DNA from: Gammaproteobacteria bacterium
Lineage (GTDB): Bacteria; Pseudomonadota; Gammaproteobacteria; JAJFKG01
Direction: 5' to 3'
Length of the DNA: 64,000 bases
Assembly (NCBI GenBank): GCA_021773335.1
Contig: JAJFKG010000047.1
Coordinates: forward strand, 1 to 64,000
Numbering within the stretch: the stretch's first letter is position 1; each line of letters begins with the position of its first letter. The notes below the pieces were generated by a model. It ran no database searches. It was not told the DNA's origin and was given only the letters and a program-made list of their open reading frames with translations. Positions 50,301-59,560 of this stretch are shown here, piece after piece. The translations under genes were made by a program, and so were the position numbers.

Positions 50301-51194
50301 CTCAAGTATTTTTTTGTCTCCTAAGAGCGCCTTTAACTCTGCTTCATCAAATTTTGCAAGGAACAAAAACTTGAATAAGCGCTCTCGAACCATTTCTCGT
50401 ATCTGTTTTTGCGCAGCCTCTTTGGCTTGTTCAGTACCCAGACCACCACTTACAGAAATGTCGCTAAAATCAATTTTATATTTAGTATGCCCTCCGAAAG
50501 TTAATATTGCCTTGTTATTTCCTTTCGATAGGTTCTCGATGAGTTCACCTGATAACCAACTAACAAAGGCTTCAAGAACATCGCCTTGCCCTTTTAGAAT
50601 CTCAGGTGATAACTTAGCAGGGTTTTTAAACGTGCCTTTCAACAACTTAACACCAATTAAAGCGTGCATGAATAAACTAAGATCGATTTTACGCTGTAGT
50701 TGATGTAACTCTACTACCATATCCCCGATAAACGATTGCAATTCACCAGAAGTTGCTCTTGGGACTGTGCCACCAAGGATAAATGAAGTACTAACTTGGC
50801 TTTCTTCCAAAATCTTCGCACAACCCAACTCCTTCAGAAACCGAGGATCAGTTGCTTTATATTCCTTATCATTAATGGTCACGGAAATAAAATAAGGCTC
50901 AGAAGAATCGAAATGTGCTTCTGCAACAGCGTGCATAAGCTGTTGTTCCTTGGTCCGTCTATCGGCAACATTAAAATTAAAACGCTTGCCACCTATCACT
51001 ATTTCATTTGGAAAAATATATTGTGCTCTTGACGTAGAAGTTCGACCGTAGTCCATCCAGAACTTCCTACCGGTAGCGTAGCTACGCGGTTCTTCGTAGT
51101 GCGACTTTAATTCGGCTTTGAGGGCAGGCGCACTAACCAATGGTGAGCTACCAATTTTTTTTGTACTTAACTCTTTTACCATAACTGCATCCAC
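47370..51194 (-). CDS. Very large soluble protein with C-terminal coiled coils, function unknown
   Basis: A 1274-residue protein that I do not recognise. There is no signal peptide or membrane helix. The first 700 residues are mixed alpha/beta, charged, with no known motif. Residues about 875-925 and 1000-1062 are strong coiled coils (QREQQLEKEIKNLSLLLIKK, KRKELAGVQAKLAKQQKVLE). A region around 790-830 is Gly/Ser-rich (LGRGGSGGAGCEYD). The last 150 residues are Ser/Thr/Pro-rich, ending LTPLGGGGPR. This layout resembles secreted effectors of intracellular gammaproteobacteria, but no secretion signal can be proven by eye. The ATG at 51194 or 51182 may be used (GGGTGG precedes both). It is a single gene with 835 bp of gene-free DNA upstream. 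Confidence 0.75.
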   Translation of the reverse strand: MDAVMVKELSTKKIGSSPLVSAPALKAELKSHYEEPRSYATGRKFWMDYGRTSTSRAQYIFPNEIVIGGKRFNFNVADRRTKEQQLMHAVAEAHFDSSEPYFISVTINDKEYKATDPRFLKELGCAKILEESQVSTSFILGGTVPRATSGELQSFIGDMVVELHQLQRKIDLSLFMHALIGVKLLKGTFKNPAKLSPEILKGQGDVLEAFVSWLSGELIENLSKGNNKAILTFGGHTKYKIDFSDISVSGGLGTEQAKEAAQKQIREMVRERLFKFLFLAKFDEAELKALLGDKKILESEMFRDMRFPDNLILPSIPNAITSNLSIDTLARQPVQASPNSELSKIVEDALSEEIADDSSEMNTASSSDESEHRARERTAFILRETIIIDAAMRKAMINYFNEVSIYVGADTLANRQRWAYDSANVDDDIATQLAEKIIELRNGNEQDIRIKISGITLNSSEIAEFFTNEQNSQADASVLSNLASYLRQRLIIPENIEGYRLGSPRVNDSLVQCLMEVTGKTKTASEDSAKQLLTSCLLDIWGERNLEKHLNMVFINGKRWFPNPLKGDIRQQLFERLVSSEGGSVALKFDIRTLEFKYQDTDDVVSKKFSSGRLMRLIKSEKLESELDKCLLSTSAIRKTYLMGHQDGYMNVFSTKLNELFSGSTESSSDKGRLQLQANGRAPSSSYGFISASKTTPTGGELTNTRLHCFSALSPTELRADVKEDWFSFNAYDSDEAPLSFSSDGQIPMLSLVHKQKIKAERADDVTGIILEVPDFYVQSHYDSGELRGYEKLGRGGSGGAGCEYDLVSGASLSFESFLSDDALDRLGVDQDDRSVLREGESATDRQLLVKGCLDFISGLDAAIKMCDAEIKRKEEIEIKPLEVEVGKIDEDTGKPDRGLLQREQQLEKEIKNLSLLLIKKTRKIKSLQPSYQQRSIRQDDGIDLASASRGLPSATRRRSLDGSDAGRRLVHQVESTSSARESWDSSVSRKTERQGERTELTMQQIQKQLLPVVADQVNLQFELADKRKELAGVQAKLAKQQKVLEQKLEKRDALVELRNELKLVRDMAQPTYVRDSKQLNRYKHAVKGAIETAVHKHGVDEHTNESWWQRMLNFFGFKTKTFKVISRAAEKAGIGEYDESILEEANSHSFESSFVKPAPVSGKRQLISGTNGLFTSAAPTTAANTTSITSPEPLVTSSSVAKPKPVSDSSVGFADQQPGCEERRPLPRRRFGEGKFEYMRKVYEQVPVTMVQLPEETTQVAAALTPLGGGGPR

Positions 51195-51953
51195 CCTTTT
51201 CGCAGCACACTCTTGAAACTGCTTGCGTGTTTAGTGCAAGCCATGAATTCAAACCTCTGTAAAACTTTCTCATCACCTTTCATCGTCATTTAACTTTTAT
51301 CTGTTGGAGTTGCTGTGTTCTTATTTTGGTGATTTTTATTTATCAGTGTTTACGAAATTAAGTATAGGCGCTAATGACGAAATGTCTTGTAAACATGGAA
51401 ATATTTTACAATAAAGATCTTAAGAAAGCCTTAAATAATAGAGTTTATTGTTAATAAGCGAACAGCTAATGCAAAAAAGATTTTGCCGGATTGCCCTGCC
51501 CGAGCACGGTGTCACGGGCTTGTTAATTTATTCAGTAAGTTAGTGTTCGGGAGTTAAAGTGGACGTCTATCAAGAATGCAAAAATGAATTTTAATGGGGC
51601 GCTGTGTTTATGGTGAAATGGTGAAAATGATTTGATTGCGGTGTGACGAGCGGTCATTTTGTGGGCGGCAGCAGATGTCGGCAAATGGGCGATTTGATTA
51701 GAGACTTGATTTTGTAATGTGTGACGGTGGGCGTATGAGCACTTTCGAGAGATCCTTCGCGTTGTTGATCGGCCTTTCGTTCTTATCTTTATAGCCGTTA
51801 GCAAAATAAAATCTACCGCTTCGCTATGGGCTCAGGATGACAGTGTCACGTGGCATACCGTGTGCTAGCAACCAGAAAACTAAGCGTTATAAGCATTAAC
51901 ACGCCTATTCACTAGATTATTTATCCTTTAAAATCATACGATTAACTGAAACA
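51195..51953. other. Long intergenic region upstream of the large protein gene
   Basis: About 760 bp without a convincing gene. The first 250 bp are AT-rich and presumably hold the promoter for the minus-strand gene. From about 51480 to 51830 the sequence has short palindromic words (GTGTCACGGGC, GAGATCCTTCGCG, GCTTCGCTATGGGCTCAGGATGAC) that look like decayed intergenic repeats. A 90-codon frame at 51532-51804 (minus) was judged spurious. Confidence 0.4.
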
Positions 51954-52035
51954 GGACATATTGCTACCTCGACTTTACATATTGTCCAAAACAATTATAC
52001 TGGACAATATGTAAAGTCGAGGTAGCAATATGTCC
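51954..52035. promoter_or_regulatory. 35-bp perfect inverted repeat covering the start codon of the AAA/DUF4143 gene
   Basis: Positions 51954-51988 are the exact reverse complement of 52001-52035, with a 12-nt AT-rich centre (AAACAATTATAC). The right arm contains the purine-rich GTCGAGGTAGC and the ATG at 52030-52032. In RNA starting upstream of 51954 the ribosome binding site and start codon would be locked in the stem. Such length without mismatch implies recent origin or selection. Confidence 0.85.
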
Positions 52036-53220
52036 AAAAACGATAAACCTGTATTTAGGCGCCTGCAATCGAGCAAGCTACAGCAGTTAGCTCAATCCTT
52101 CCCAATTGTATGCCTGATCGGCCCCAGACAGTCTGGTAAAACAACCTTAGCCCGCACCAGCTTTCCTGACTACACGTACCTATCACTTGAAGATTTAGAT
52201 AACCGCACCTATGCGGAAAATGATCCTCGCGGATTTTTAGCTGACTACGCCAATAAAGTCATTCTTGATGAAGTACAACGCACTCCCGACCTGTTGTCAT
52301 ACTTACAAACCCAGGTTGATAAGACTGATTCACCCGGACAATATATTTTAACAGGTTCAGCACAATTAACTTTATTAGAAAAACTAACACAGAGCCTTGC
52401 TGGCCGCACGGCACTTTTGAAATTACTACCACTGAGCCTAACTGAACTAAACAATGAAAATGCCGTGAAGCAAGATTGTTGTGAACAATTATTTTATGGT
52501 TTTTATCCACGTATATACAAACATGATATTAATCCTATTGACTGGTACCCAAACTATACGCAAACTTATATTGAGAAAGACGTTAGAGATATTATTAATA
52601 TTACAAGTCTCACCACGTTCAAACGTTTTATCGCGCTATGCGCCGGGCGTCATGGACAGCTACTCGATATTTCAGCACTTGCTAACGATTGCGGTATCGC
52701 GCGCAAAACTGCAACAAACTGGCTCTCGATACTAGAAGCAAGTTTTCTTATTTATCGCTTGTCACCCTTTCATAACAACTTCAATAAGCGTTTAATTAAA
52801 TCACCGAAACTTTATTTTTATGACAGTGGCCTAGTTTGTTCACTGCTAAAAATAGAAACGCCGGAACAACTCAAAACACACTACTTAAAAGGCGCTATAT
52901 TTGAAGGCTTCGTGATTACGGAAATCATGAAACAACGCCATAACTTAGGACTCGAACCACACATTTATTTCTGGCGTGATAAAAATGGCAATGAGATTGA
53001 TTGCATTGTTGAACAAGAAAACCAACTACTATCAGTCGAAATAAAATCTGGCAAAACATTAAATCAGGATTTTTTCAAAGGACTTAGCTATTGGCAAAAT
53101 TTATCAGGCCAAACACCGAAAAATAGTTTCTTGATCTACGCCGGTGATGAAAGGCAATCACGTTCATCAGCAAATGTCCTTCCGTGGCATGATGTCAACG
53201 ATATTTTGAGCGAAAGTTAA
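52030..53220 (+). CDS. AAA_14 / DUF4143 ATP-binding protein
   Basis: A 396-residue ATPase of the widespread AAA_14-DUF4143 family of unknown role. Residues about 25-150 hold the AAA_14 domain with Walker A LIGPRQSGKTTLAR and Walker B VILDEVQRTPDLL. A winged-helix-like middle (DISALANDCGIARKTATNWL) follows. The C-terminal DUF4143 has a PD-(D/E)xK nuclease-like pattern, FWRDKNGNEIDCIV followed by LLSVEIKSGKT. GAGG lies 7 nt before the ATG but inside the stem of the 35-bp inverted repeat. No neighbour suggests a function. Confidence 0.88.
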   Translation: MSKNDKPVFRRLQSSKLQQLAQSFPIVCLIGPRQSGKTTLARTSFPDYTYLSLEDLDNRTYAENDPRGFLADYANKVILDEVQRTPDLLSYLQTQVDKTDSPGQYILTGSAQLTLLEKLTQSLAGRTALLKLLPLSLTELNNENAVKQDCCEQLFYGFYPRIYKHDINPIDWYPNYTQTYIEKDVRDIINITSLTTFKRFIALCAGRHGQLLDISALANDCGIARKTATNWLSILEASFLIYRLSPFHNNFNKRLIKSPKLYFYDSGLVCSLLKIETPEQLKTHYLKGAIFEGFVITEIMKQRHNLGLEPHIYFWRDKNGNEIDCIVEQENQLLSVEIKSGKTLNQDFFKGLSYWQNLSGQTPKNSFLIYAGDERQSRSSANVLPWHDVNDILSES

Positions 53221-53246
53221 AGTGACATTCAATTAATATCGAAATA

Positions 53247-53435
53247 TCACTGCTTAACCATCATCACTAAAAAAGCAATAAAGGCAATCAAAATCAACGC
53301 TAGGATGCCGAGCGTGCCGAGGCTTTTAGTGATATTGGCTTTGGCGAATAATGCTTTGTTGCCGCGGATACTACGATATAAAAACCATGCGATCAGTGCG
53401 GCGACGAGTACGTAAATAATTTTAGCCCATTCCAT
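53247..53435 (-). CDS. Small two-helix membrane protein
   Basis: A 62-residue protein with two hydrophobic helices (IIYVLVAALIAWFLYRSIRG and LGTLGILALILIAFIAFLVM) joined by a basic loop. AAGGAACC lies before the ATG. No family is recognised, but composition and ribosome binding site support a real gene. It is monocistronic and followed by repeats on its 5' side. Confidence 0.6.
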   Translation of the reverse strand: MEWAKIIYVLVAALIAWFLYRSIRGNKALFAKANITKSLGTLGILALILIAFIAFLVMMVKQ

Positions 53436-53512
53436 AGTGGTTCCTTTTGTTGCTTATTGTCGAGCGCACCCACAGGGCATAGCTCGAGCACCCGTAATTT
53501 AGCGCCACACCT

Positions 53513-53592
53513 GTAGCCCGGACAAGCGCGGCACGCGCGCCATCCGGGGGCGAGGATGACAAAATCCCTGGTACCACCGCTCTGCGGTGGTG
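53513..53592. repeat. Partial REP unit plus hairpin word
   Basis: Half of the GTAGCCCGGA.AAG family (GTAGCCCGGACAAGCGCGGCACGCGCG to about 53550), followed by ACCACCGC-TCT-GCGGTGGT (53573-53591), the word found twice at 37411-37670. It lies 10 bp after the end of waaG (minus strand) and may cap its transcript. Confidence 0.6.
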
Positions 53593-53601
53593 ATTGACAT
53601 A

Positions 53602-54744
53602 TTAGCCCCGCGCTTCAATAAACGCTACAGCCTTTTCGGCCAAGCTATACAAATCAGTATTGTGTGCATAATGTTTAGCATTATCACACCACTGTTGCAT
53701 TCGCGCCTTATCCATCAACATAGTTTGTAGTTTAGCATTCATATCAGTTTGCTGAAACGGTGATTTTATTATTAAACCTGCTTGTGCCGCTTCAATATGG
53801 TATGCATAACCACACACCTCGGTCACCAATATCGGCAAATGCGCCGTTAATGCTTCGATAAGCACCATACCCGCGGCCTCACTACGCGCTGGGTGTAAAA
53901 AGATATCTGCAGCAAACATAAATCTTGCAACATCCTCGCGCGGACCGAGCAAATGTACCTGTGCTGCTAATCCCAACTGTTGTATCTGGCGTAAATAAGG
54001 TGCCGGATTATCGCGTCCAATATGAACTAAGTGTGTCGAACTACGGACATTCTCCGGTAAGGCCGCAAGCGCCAAAAGCGCGCGATCTAAACCTTTACGA
54101 TGATAATCCGATCCGACCATTAACAATATGGGACTATCCAAAGCTAAACCCAGTTCAGTACGCACACTGATACTAAATGCTTGTTTGTCATTTGGTGCAA
54201 TGCGGTCACGCGCAATACCTGGTGGCAATTGATAAAAGCGGTCATCTGGCGTTTGATAATGAGCTTGGTAAGCTTGCTTTTGTTGTGGCGTTAAAAACAA
54301 AATCCGTGTACTACTCGTTGTCGCGAAAACGGCATGTTCCGAATCGAGATAACTACGACACCGCGGCTGCAATTGATAAAACCAACTTCGTTGCTTAGCA
54401 TGTTCAGCAAAACAAACATCACCCGCAAAATAAACATCTAAGCCAGGCATACGATTAAAGCCGATCACACAATCAAATTTAGCTTGCTCGGGCAATTGTT
54501 CAATGTAATGCTTAACTTGTTTGGCATAATGCTTTGCTTGACTGTGGTTTGTCAAACCACGTTTGGGGATCATAATCACAGGTTTTTTTGTCGTAGCAAT
54601 GCCATCAATCTTAGCACCCTGCCACTCCATAGCAAACACAGTAACTTCGTGACCACATGCCAAACACTGCTCGGCAATGCGTTTAAAGTCACGCTGCAAA
54701 CCGCCATAGGGAAAATATTTAAAGATACACAGGGCTAGGCGCAC
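53602..54744 (-). CDS. waaG: LPS core glycosyltransferase, WaaG type (GT4)
   Basis: A 380-residue retaining GT-B glycosyltransferase. The N-terminus MRLALCIFKYFPYGGLQRDF is the hallmark of WaaG, which adds glucose to heptose II of the LPS core in E. coli. LLMVGSDYHRKGLDRALLAL and DIFLHPARSEAAGMVLIEAL carry the GT4 donor-binding region with the ExxxxxxxE motif. Likely membrane-associated at the cytoplasmic face. The exact sugar in this organism cannot be read from sequence. It ends the minus-strand set trkA-trkH-waaG, 3 bp after trkH. Confidence 0.88.
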   Translation of the reverse strand: MRLALCIFKYFPYGGLQRDFKRIAEQCLACGHEVTVFAMEWQGAKIDGIATTKKPVIMIPKRGLTNHSQAKHYAKQVKHYIEQLPEQAKFDCVIGFNRMPGLDVYFAGDVCFAEHAKQRSWFYQLQPRCRSYLDSEHAVFATTSSTRILFLTPQQKQAYQAHYQTPDDRFYQLPPGIARDRIAPNDKQAFSISVRTELGLALDSPILLMVGSDYHRKGLDRALLALAALPENVRSSTHLVHIGRDNPAPYLRQIQQLGLAAQVHLLGPREDVARFMFAADIFLHPARSEAAGMVLIEALTAHLPILVTEVCGYAYHIEAAQAGLIIKSPFQQTDMNAKLQTMLMDKARMQQWCDNAKHYAHNTDLYSLAEKAVAFIEARG

Positions 54745-54747
54745 GAG

Positions 54748-56199
54748 TTACAACTTCCAAAAGGTGGGCGTAAATAATACTAGTAGGGTAAAGATTTCTA
54801 AACGACCCGCTAACATCGCAAACACGAGAAGCCATTTCGCGGTTAGCGTCAAACCTTCGTAATTATTTGCCACACTACCCAAACCTGGGCCAACGTTAGC
54901 AAAGCAGCCCACTGTTGCACCAAAGGCCGTTTGCAGATCGACACCGGTTGCCATTAAGGCTAATACGAGCACAATAAATAAGGCGACAAAGATTGAAATA
55001 AATCCCCACATCGCTTGGATCACTTCTTCTGGTAACAAATGTTTACCAAACTTAATGCTAATCACTGCACGTGGGTGAATCAAGCGTTTGACTTCACGCA
55101 TCGCTTGTTTATTCAGTAGTAATAGACGGATAACTTTAACGCCACCACTGGTCGATGCCGCACAACCACCGACAATCCCCACGACCATCAATAAGATCGG
55201 TATAAATGTCGGCCATGAGGCGATATTTGCGGAGGTAAAACCCGTCGTTGTTGCAATCGAAACCACATTAAAAACACTTTTTATAAGCGCAAGTCCTGGG
55301 CGGGCATAATAATCGGCGCTAATCAACACCGCCGCGGTAATAGCAGAAATCAACAATAAAATATAAATAAACGATTTAAATTCTAAATCGGCCCAGTAAT
55401 GTCCTAAGCCTCGATGTTGCATCGATAAAAAGTGCAAGGCGAAATTAGTACCACCCGCAATCATAAACACCACAGCAACCATATCTAGAGTGGTACTGTG
55501 ATAATAACCAAAGCTCGCATCGTGTGTCGCAAAGCCACCCGTCGATACGGTACCAAAACTCTGGCCGATGGCATCAAACAAATTCATGCCCGCCGCCCAA
55601 TAGGCCAAGGCGCACAATATGGTTAACCCGACATAGATATACCATAAGGCTTTGGCTGTCTCCGTAATCCTTGGCGTCAGTTTATTATCTTTGATCGGGC
55701 CTGGCGTTTCTGCGCGATACAATTGCATACCACCAATCCCTAACATCGGCAGAATCGCTACCGCCAATACAATAATACCCATGCCACCGAGAAACTGTAA
55801 CTGCTGGCGATAATAGCGAATCGCATGTGGCAGAAAATCGATGCCCGATAACATTGTTGCACCGGTGGTCGTCAAACCTGAAACTGATTCAAATACCGCA
55901 TCCGTCAGAGTTTCATGCGGATGGGTAGCGAGCATAAACGGCAACGCCCCGAAAAAACACAACACTAACCAAAATGACACAACAACCCAGAAACCATCAC
56001 GTGTTTTTAAGTCTTGATGGCGATGGCGGAATGGCAGCCACAATAAAAACCCAGTAGCCAGAGTCACTAAAAAAGCGCCCATAAAAGAGGGAACACCGCC
56101 ATCTTTATATAACCATGCGACAAATACCGGCGGCAGCATGGTTAAGCTAAATAACATCAAGAGTGCGCCAAGAATACGAAATATCGTCGTAAATTGCAT
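54748..56199 (-). CDS. trkH: Trk potassium uptake protein, channel subunit
   Basis: A 483-residue inner-membrane K+ transporter with four MPM repeats and about ten helices. The P-loop-like segments show SVSGLTTTGATML, SFGTVSTGGFATHDASFGY, VVSIATTTGFTSANIASWP and CFANVGPGLGSV, each with the filter glycine. FFGALPFMLATH and GGCAASTSGGVKVIRLLLL are also typical. It works with TrkA, whose gene ends 2 bp upstream. Confidence 0.96.
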   Translation of the reverse strand: MQFTTIFRILGALLMLFSLTMLPPVFVAWLYKDGGVPSFMGAFLVTLATGFLLWLPFRHRHQDLKTRDGFWVVVSFWLVLCFFGALPFMLATHPHETLTDAVFESVSGLTTTGATMLSGIDFLPHAIRYYRQQLQFLGGMGIIVLAVAILPMLGIGGMQLYRAETPGPIKDNKLTPRITETAKALWYIYVGLTILCALAYWAAGMNLFDAIGQSFGTVSTGGFATHDASFGYYHSTTLDMVAVVFMIAGGTNFALHFLSMQHRGLGHYWADLEFKSFIYILLLISAITAAVLISADYYARPGLALIKSVFNVVSIATTTGFTSANIASWPTFIPILLMVVGIVGGCAASTSGGVKVIRLLLLNKQAMREVKRLIHPRAVISIKFGKHLLPEEVIQAMWGFISIFVALFIVLVLALMATGVDLQTAFGATVGCFANVGPGLGSVANNYEGLTLTAKWLLVFAMLAGRLEIFTLLVLFTPTFWKL

Positions 56200-56201
56200 A
56201 A

Positions 56202-57575
56202 TCAGAAATACCCAACGCCGACTTGGAAAAGTTGTTCAACATCGCGAATGCGCTTTTTATCAACCAAGAATAAAATCACATGGTCTTCGGATTCAATCAC
56301 TAACTCATCGTGCGCAATAATTGCGTTGTCGCCTCGCACAATTGCACCAATTGTCGCACCTTTCGGTAACTTTAACTCAGCAATGCGGCGCCCAACCACT
56401 TTAGACGTATTACTATCGCCATGGGCAATCGCTTCGATGGCTTCTGCAGCACCTCGACGTAGCGAATGCACTTTCACCATATCGCCACGCCGAATATGCG
56501 TCAGGATACTGCCTATCGTCGCATGCTGCGGTGAAACTGCGATATCGATTTCGCTACCCTCAATCAAATCCACATAGGCAGTACGCGTAATTAAAGCCAT
56601 AACCGTACGTGCACCTAAACGTTTTGCCAACATGGCTGACATAATATTGGCTTCATCATCATTAGTCACCGCACAAAATACGTCGGTGCGTTCAATATTT
56701 TCATCGATCAACAATTCACGATCCGATACATCTCCTTGCAACACTGTGACATTATCGAGCTCTGCCGACAAATCCTGCGTGCGTTCAGCATTATGATCGA
56801 TAATCTTAACATTAAAATTGGATTCCAATGCGGCCGCTAAGCAATAGCCAATATTCCCGCCACCGGCAATCATGATACGTCGATAAGGGCTATCTAAACG
56901 ACGCAAAGCTCCCATGACTTTACGAATATCAGCACGTGCCGCAATAAAAAACACTTCATCACCAACTTCAATGGTCGTATCGGCATGTAATTGAATCGAG
57001 CGATTACCACGAAAAATCGCTGCAACACGTGCCTCCGCATCTGGCATATAATCTTTTAGCGATGCTAAAGTTTGCCCCACTAATGGACCACCATAATAAG
57101 GCTTAATAGCGACCAACTGCACAACCCCACCGCCAAAATCTAACACTTGCAGTGCACCAGGGTACTCAATTAAACGTTGTACATAATTAGTGACAAGTTG
57201 CTCCGGGCTAATACACACATCAACAGGGATATCATCGTTGTTAAATAAATCGTGGTGAGTTAAGTAATGACGTGAACGTACGCGTGCAATTTTGGTTGGC
57301 GTATGAAACAAAGTGTAAGCAATTTGACAAGCCAACATATTTGTTTCATCAACGTTAGTCACCGCAATCAACATGTCTGCATCATCTGCGCCAGCTTGTT
57401 CTAGGATATTAGGGTATGAACCACACCCCAATACCGTACGAATATCAAGCCGGTTTTGTAATTCTTTTAAGCGTTCACGTTGTATATCAATGACTGTCAC
57501 GTCATTATTTTCGAGGGTAAGATTCTCTGCGAGGGTGCCGCCCACTTGACCAGCCCCTAAGATGATAATTTTCAT
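56202..57575 (-). CDS. trkA: Trk system NAD-binding regulatory protein
   Basis: A 457-residue cytoplasmic protein that gates TrkH. Two tandem RCK units each begin with a Rossmann motif: [19 protein letters not shown] and [33 protein letters not shown] gives the acidic residue after strand two. TrkA_C domains follow each unit, the second with [19 protein letters not shown]. Length normal. First gene of the trkA-trkH-waaG set, divergent from the acyltransferase gene. Confidence 0.96.
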   Translation of the reverse strand: MKIIILGAGQVGGTLAENLTLENNDVTVIDIQRERLKELQNRLDIRTVLGCGSYPNILEQAGADDADMLIAVTNVDETNMLACQIAYTLFHTPTKIARVRSRHYLTHHDLFNNDDIPVDVCISPEQLVTNYVQRLIEYPGALQVLDFGGGVVQLVAIKPYYGGPLVGQTLASLKDYMPDAEARVAAIFRGNRSIQLHADTTIEVGDEVFFIAARADIRKVMGALRRLDSPYRRIMIAGGGNIGYCLAAALESNFNVKIIDHNAERTQDLSAELDNVTVLQGDVSDRELLIDENIERTDVFCAVTNDDEANIMSAMLAKRLGARTVMALITRTAYVDLIEGSEIDIAVSPQHATIGSILTHIRRGDMVKVHSLRRGAAEAIEAIAHGDSNTSKVVGRRIAELKLPKGATIGAIVRGDNAIIAHDELVIESEDHVILFLVDKKRIRDVEQLFQVGVGYF

Positions 57576-57769
57576 AATCCGTGCTTATACACCTAAGTAT
57601 TTGTCCAGGCAGAAGTTTACCTCAGGATTGACGTGAAAAGCCACTCTTTGTAAAGGAATGGGCGCCGGGCATAAACCTGTGGCCCTGATGCACACCACGC
57701 GCTTATCAATACCTACAAAGTACGATAGACTAACGCCCTATCTGTGTAAAATTTGATTAGCCCTTACCC

Positions 57770-58690
57770 ATGAAACAAAAAAATAAAGACAAATCAATAA
57801 GTTACTTAAATCCGCGTGGCTGGCCATTATTATTATTTATTGGCTTGTACAGATTGCTTATTTTTTTACCTTATCGCTGGCAACTAAAGCTAGGCAAACT
57901 CGCGGGCAATCTTCTCTACCGCCTGCCGATCGCGAGTAAAACGCACGCACGCACCAACATAAAGCTTTGCTATCCCGAGTATGATGAGCAACAACGCGAA
58001 GCCCTGCTGCGTGCCAATTTTCAATCTTTAGGCATTGCGATTTTTGAAACCGGCATGGGCTGGTGGGCATCGAACAAACGTTTGCGCAAATTAGCGCATG
58101 TCAGCGGCGCCGAGCATTTCCATCGCGCGCAAGCGCAGGGCAAAGGTATTATCGTTCTTGGTGCCCACTTTACATGCCTTGAATTAGTGGGCCGTTTATT
58201 TTCACAGTATTCTGATTTTGCAGTAATCTATCGCAATCCTAAACACCCATTACTCAGCCGTTTGATTACCGACGCGCGGCGCCCACATTATTCTGGCTTA
58301 TTTAAACGCAATGATATACGCGGCATTGTAAAGTGTATTCAAAGTGGCGTATATTTTTGGTATAGCCCTGATATCGACCCTGGGCGTCAACGCGGTATCT
58401 TCGCCCCCTTCTTCGGCTATCCCGCTTACACCCTCACCGCCACATCACGTTTGGCGAAGCTGGCAAACGCGGTAGTACTGCCTGTTTCACATTATCGGCG
58501 TGACGATGGCAACGGCTACGATTTGATTGTTCACCCGGCTTTAGACAATTTTCCGAGTGAAGATATCGAAGCAGATACTCACCGCGTTAATCAAACCGTC
58601 GAAAACATGGTGCGCGAAAAACCCGAGCAATATCTCTGGTTGTATCGTCGTTTTAAGACACGCCCACAAGGTGAAGAACGTTTTTATTAA
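57770..58690 (+). CDS. LpxL/HtrB-family lipid A acyltransferase
   Basis: A 306-residue inner-membrane acyltransferase (lysophospholipid acyltransferase superfamily) expected to add a secondary acyl chain to lipid A from acyl-ACP. The N-terminal helix region has WPLLLFIGLYRLLIFLPYRW. The catalytic HX4(D/E) motif is GAHFTCLE, and later blocks are YRNPKHPLLSRLI and SPDIDPGRQRGIFAPFFGYPAYT, ending QYLWLYRRFKTRP. It cannot be placed as LpxL, LpxM or LpxP by eye. It starts a plus-strand run into the sugar genes. Confidence 0.9.
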   Translation: MKQKNKDKSISYLNPRGWPLLLFIGLYRLLIFLPYRWQLKLGKLAGNLLYRLPIASKTHARTNIKLCYPEYDEQQREALLRANFQSLGIAIFETGMGWWASNKRLRKLAHVSGAEHFHRAQAQGKGIIVLGAHFTCLELVGRLFSQYSDFAVIYRNPKHPLLSRLITDARRPHYSGLFKRNDIRGIVKCIQSGVYFWYSPDIDPGRQRGIFAPFFGYPAYTLTATSRLAKLANAVVLPVSHYRRDDGNGYDLIVHPALDNFPSEDIEADTHRVNQTVENMVREKPEQYLWLYRRFKTRPQGEERFY

Positions 58691-58714
58691 TTTTTATTAA
58701 ACAAGGAAGTGAAT

Positions 58715-59527
58715 ATGTCAGAACCCCAAGTCAGCATATTAATACCAAACTACAAAACCCCAAAACTCACTAAACTCTGTTTACGTTTAATTCGCAAATA
58801 CACTTCGCTTGAATTAGCTAAAGTCATTGTCATCGACAATGACTCACGTGATCAATCTAGTGAGTATTTACGTCAATTAGATTGGATTGAACTTATTGAG
58901 CGTAATACTCAAACGGATCGCTCAGGCCCTGAGTCACATGCACGTGCTCTCGATGACGCGATGGCCACGGTCACCACGCCTTATGTGTTATCAATACATA
59001 CCGACACCATGGTTAAAAACAAGCACTGGCTACCTTTTTTATTGTCACACATTAACAGTAAGGGCACTGTCGCCGGTGTTGGCTCATGGAAACTAGAAGC
59101 TAAACCATTCGTACGCCGTGTTGCTAAATCAATCGAGCGTAAAGTACAGACGCGCTATTATCATTTGACCGGAAAAGACGATCATGCCATTACTGGCGTC
59201 GGTAAAAATACTTATTATTTACGCAGTCACTGCGCCCTATATCGCGCTGATTTAATCAAACAGTTAGGTTTAACCTTCATGGATGAGCACACTACCGCTG
59301 GCAAAGCCTTGCATGATGGTTTAACAAAACGAGGCTATGAGATGATTTTTTTACCCTCTGAGACGCTCGGACAATATGTCGATCATCTCAATCATGCCAC
59401 CATGGTCTTAAACCCAGAGCTGGGTGCACGCGATCGCACCGTTCGCAACGGCTTACGGCGGATTAAACGTGGATTAAAACAACTAGAAGCTGATAAAATC
59501 CTCACCGATTGCTCATTAGACAGTTAG
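58715..59527 (+). CDS. Family 2 glycosyltransferase
   Basis: A 270-residue inverting GT-A glycosyltransferase with VSILIPNYKTPKLTKLCLRL, IVIDNDSRDQSSEYL and the metal-binding HTDTMVKNKHW, where the DxD-like acid pair sits. There is no membrane helix, so it is probably cytoplasmic or peripheral. The ATG at 58715 has AAGGA 7 nt upstream; the GTG at 58709 is less likely. It sits between the lipid A acyltransferase and the dTDP-rhamnose genes, suggesting a polysaccharide or O-antigen role. Donor and acceptor unknown. Confidence 0.85.
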   Translation: MSEPQVSILIPNYKTPKLTKLCLRLIRKYTSLELAKVIVIDNDSRDQSSEYLRQLDWIELIERNTQTDRSGPESHARALDDAMATVTTPYVLSIHTDTMVKNKHWLPFLLSHINSKGTVAGVGSWKLEAKPFVRRVAKSIERKVQTRYYHLTGKDDHAITGVGKNTYYLRSHCALYRADLIKQLGLTFMDEHTTAGKALHDGLTKRGYEMIFLPSETLGQYVDHLNHATMVLNPELGARDRTVRNGLRRIKRGLKQLEADKILTDCSLDS

Positions 59528-59560
59528 GCGATAACACCAAAAAAGGAAATGATACTCACA

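Noticed and set aside
48328..50703. Long antisense frames within the 1274-codon gene
   Set aside because: Serine- and leucine-rich shadow frames of the large gene. The sense strand has the continuous frame and coiled-coil periodicity.
47370..51194. Naming the large protein as a Dot/Icm effector
   Set aside because: The overall plan fits, but the C-terminus (ending GGGGPR) shows no clear E-block, and no secretion system genes are in the window.
51532..51804. 90-codon frame on the minus strand
   Set aside because: Rich in His/Thr/Arg/Ser with no domain or ribosome binding site. It lies in decayed repeat-like DNA.
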